Source: Betaproteobacteria bacterium (GTDB lineage Bacteria > Pseudomonadota > Gammaproteobacteria > Burkholderiales > Burkholderiaceae_C). From it: a stretch of 64,000 nt of DNA. The stretch is taken from NCBI GenBank assembly GCA_016716535.1, contig JADJWD010000004.1, positions 62,001 through 126,000 of the forward strand, read 5' to 3'. Shown in pieces: positions 62,608 through 64,000 of this stretch. The notes below the pieces were generated by a model. That model saw only the letters and a program-made list of their open reading frames with translations, made no database searches and was not told the origin of the DNA. Position numbers and translations under genes: made by a program. The first letter of the stretch is position 1; each line of letters opens with the position of its first letter.

Positions 62608-63776
62608 AACGGCAACCCGACGTAGTTCTCCGCCAGCGAGCTCATCGCCGCCTCGGAGGAGAACAGGTACGCGAGGTCGGTGTCCTGCAGCTTGCGGTCG
62701 TACTCGATGCTGTCCGGGAAGGTGTGCAGCATCATCGTCATCCACCACGAGAAGCGCTGCGCCTTCCACACGCGCGCCAGCGCCTTGGCCGAATAACCTT
62801 CGAGGCCGCTCTCGTCGCCGCGCTGGTAGTGCGCGACCATCGCGTGGTAGAGGTAGTAGATGTCGGAGGCGGCGCTGTTCAGGCCGCGCGCGCCGGTCGG
62901 CGGCACGATGTGCGCCGCGTCGCCGGCGAGGAACAGGTTGCCGTAGCGCATCGGCTCGGCGACGAAGCTGCGCAGCGGCGCGATCGACTTCTCGATCGAC
63001 GGCCCCGTGACCATGCGCGCGCCCACCTCGGCCGGCAGGCGGCGCTTCAGCTCGGCCCAGAAGGCGTCGTCCGACCAGCCTTCCACCGTGTCCGACAGCG
63101 GCACCTGGATGTAGTAGCGGCTGAGCACCTGCGAGCGCAGCGAACACAGCGCAAAGCCGCGCTCGTGCCGCGCGTAGATCAGCTCGGGCGACACCGGCTT
63201 CGTGCGCGAGAGCACGCCGAGCCAGCCGAACGGGTAGACCTTTTCGTACTCCTTGAGCACCGTCTTCGGGATCGACTTGCGGCTGACGCCGTGGAAGCCG
63301 TCGGCGCCGATCACGTAGTCGCACTCGATGCGCACGACCTCGTCGCCGGCGCGGTAGGTGACGCCCGGCTTGGCGCTCGTCAGGTCGTGCAGCGCCACGT
63401 CCTCGGCGTTGTGGATCACCTGGCCCTTCATCTGCGCGCGCGCGTCGTACAGGTCGCGCGTCAGCTCGGTCTGGCCGTAGACGACGACCGAGCTGCCGCC
63501 GCTGTACTTGTGCAGGTCCACGCGGTTCAACCGGCCTTCGTTGGCGATGAAGAAGCCCTCGTGGATCTCGCCTTCGCGGTCCATGCGCTCGCCGCACTGC
63601 GCCTCGCGCATCAGCTTGGCGAAACCGTGCTCGAGCACGCCGGCGCGGATGCGCGCCAGCACGTACTCGCGGCTGTGGCGCTCGAGCACGACGTTGTCGA
63701 TGCCCTTCAGGTGCAGCAGTTGCGAGAGCAGCAGGCCCGACGGGCCGCCGCCGATGATGCAAACCTGGGTCTTCAT
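62604..63776 (-). CDS. pobA: 4-hydroxybenzoate 3-monooxygenase
   Basis: NADPH-dependent flavoprotein converting 4-hydroxybenzoate to protocatechuate, 390 residues, family length. The FAD motif is VCIIGGGPSGLLLSQLLHLK, RIRAGVLEHGF is the PobA-specific substrate region, the DG motif is YVIGADGFHGVSRKSIPKTV, and LFLAGDAAHIVPPTGARGLN is the second FAD site. The C-terminus (SSEAAMSSLAENYVGLPF) is typical. It is divergent from a PobR-like activator gene about 100 bp away, the standard arrangement for 4-hydroxybenzoate induction. Confidence 0.96.
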   Translation of the reverse strand: MKTQVCIIGGGPSGLLLSQLLHLKGIDNVVLERHSREYVLARIRAGVLEHGFAKLMREAQCGERMDREGEIHEGFFIANEGRLNRVDLHKYSGGSSVVVYGQTELTRDLYDARAQMKGQVIHNAEDVALHDLTSAKPGVTYRAGDEVVRIECDYVIGADGFHGVSRKSIPKTVLKEYEKVYPFGWLGVLSRTKPVSPELIYARHERGFALCSLRSQVLSRYYIQVPLSDTVEGWSDDAFWAELKRRLPAEVGARMVTGPSIEKSIAPLRSFVAEPMRYGNLFLAGDAAHIVPPTGARGLNSAASDIYYLYHAMVAHYQRGDESGLEGYSAKALARVWKAQRFSWWMTMMLHTFPDSIEYDRKLQDTDLAYLFSSEAAMSSLAENYVGLPF

Positions 63777-63878
63777 GCGTTGTCTCCTTGTGGCGCGCGG
63801 TGGTTGCAGCCCGGAAGTTACTCGCCCAGGGCCCGCTGCGGAATGAACGCAGGCAACCGGCACTTGTACGATTCGAAC

Positions 63879-64000
63879 ATGCCGCGCCGCCGCCCTGCCC
63901 CTACGGCCAACGCCACCGGCGCCATCGCCGGCTACGCCCTCTTCGGCGAATCGGCGCACCTGCCCGACGTGCTGCACTGCGAGACGATCGCCGCGCGTTC
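63879..64000 (+). CDS. pobR: PobR-like AraC-family regulator, 5' part
   Basis: A gene entering the right edge, 40 residues visible. After a basic start (MPRRRPAPTANATG) comes AIAGYALFGESAHLPDVLHC, matching the N-terminal sensor domain opening (YxLFGE) of AraC-type PobR activators. Its divergent position to pobA, with about 100 bp between starts, supports regulation of 4-hydroxybenzoate hydroxylase. The DNA-binding domain is outside the window. Confidence 0.65.
   Translation, partial: MPRRRPAPTANATGAIAGYALFGESAHLPDVLHCETIAAR

Noticed and set aside
1..64000. CRISPR array, prophage or transposon
   Set aside because: No regularly spaced repeats, cas genes, phage structural genes, transposase motifs or long terminal inverted repeats were seen by eye on either strand.

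Overview
The window is 64 kb of very GC-rich DNA (roughly 70% by eye, nearly every third codon position G or C). Gene content and order point to a Burkholderiales betaproteobacterium of the Rubrivivax/Leptothrix/Methylibium type. Supporting markers are a BPSS1780-family membrane protein, the ftsK-lolA-rarA string, a kinase-type ThrB beside a DUF2782 gene, a Bug/TctC binding protein and a PobA/PobR-like pair. It is mostly ordinary chromosomal housekeeping sequence, with no phage, integrase, insertion sequence or CRISPR array that I can see. No gene-free stretch exceeds about 300 bases.

Layout. 0-2.8 kb: the end of a cNMP-binding protein, then a two-gene 3-hydroxybenzoate/gentisate module with a 16-bp perfect palindrome upstream. 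2.8-12.5 kb: polA, DUF2782, thrB, BPSS1780 and uvrD, plus a PAS-GGDEF-EAL protein. 12.5-20 kb: guaC, an S41 lipoprotein protease, valS, the minus-strand cysM-NUDIX-tusA group and tRNA-Leu(CAA). 20-26.6 kb: a rhomboid protease, a catalytically degenerate HtrA-like protein, an SDR-fold protein, a ferredoxin-linked reductase, a TctC protein, and a CsgG-like lipoprotein with a secreted partner. 26.7-31.6 kb: livHMGF and alanine dehydrogenase. 31.7-37 kb: rarA, lolA, ftsK and a Crp/Fnr regulator. 37-40 kb: trxB, rpmB-rpmG, and livK on its own. 40-47 kb: pepA-holC divergent from lptF-lptG-cbiX-cysB and an aminotransferase. 47-54 kb: a FimV-like protein, a second Crp/Fnr regulator, a kinase plus acyl-CoA dehydrogenase pair, and a GST. 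54.3-56.4 kb: a large lipoprotein. 56.4-58.2 kb: tRNA-Arg(UCU) followed by decayed toxin-antitoxin genes. 58.2-64 kb: an NhaD-type antiporter, a TerB-like protein, a second UvrD-like helicase, pobA and the start of a divergent pobR-like gene.

The most striking gene is the 707-residue lipoprotein at 54301-56424. Its N-terminal half carries the hallmarks of cholesterol-dependent/thiol-activated cytolysins. Its C-terminal half replaces the membrane-recognition domain with a laminin-B (domain IV)-like fold. A second theme is broken reading frames. GGDEF-EAL, lptG, the FimV-like gene, the acyl-CoA dehydrogenase, the GST and a PIN toxin each carry one net one-base indel, and undoing it restores a family-length protein. 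Several of these genes are normally conserved or essential, so sequence error is the first suspect for most. The GNAT toxin remnant looks genuinely decayed.

Metabolically the window joins aromatic acid catabolism (3-hydroxybenzoate to gentisate, 4-hydroxybenzoate to protocatechuate), branched-chain amino-acid uptake, sulfur assimilation (cysB, cysM, cbiX) and a likely 4-hydroxyacyl-CoA phosphorylation/dephosphorylation module.
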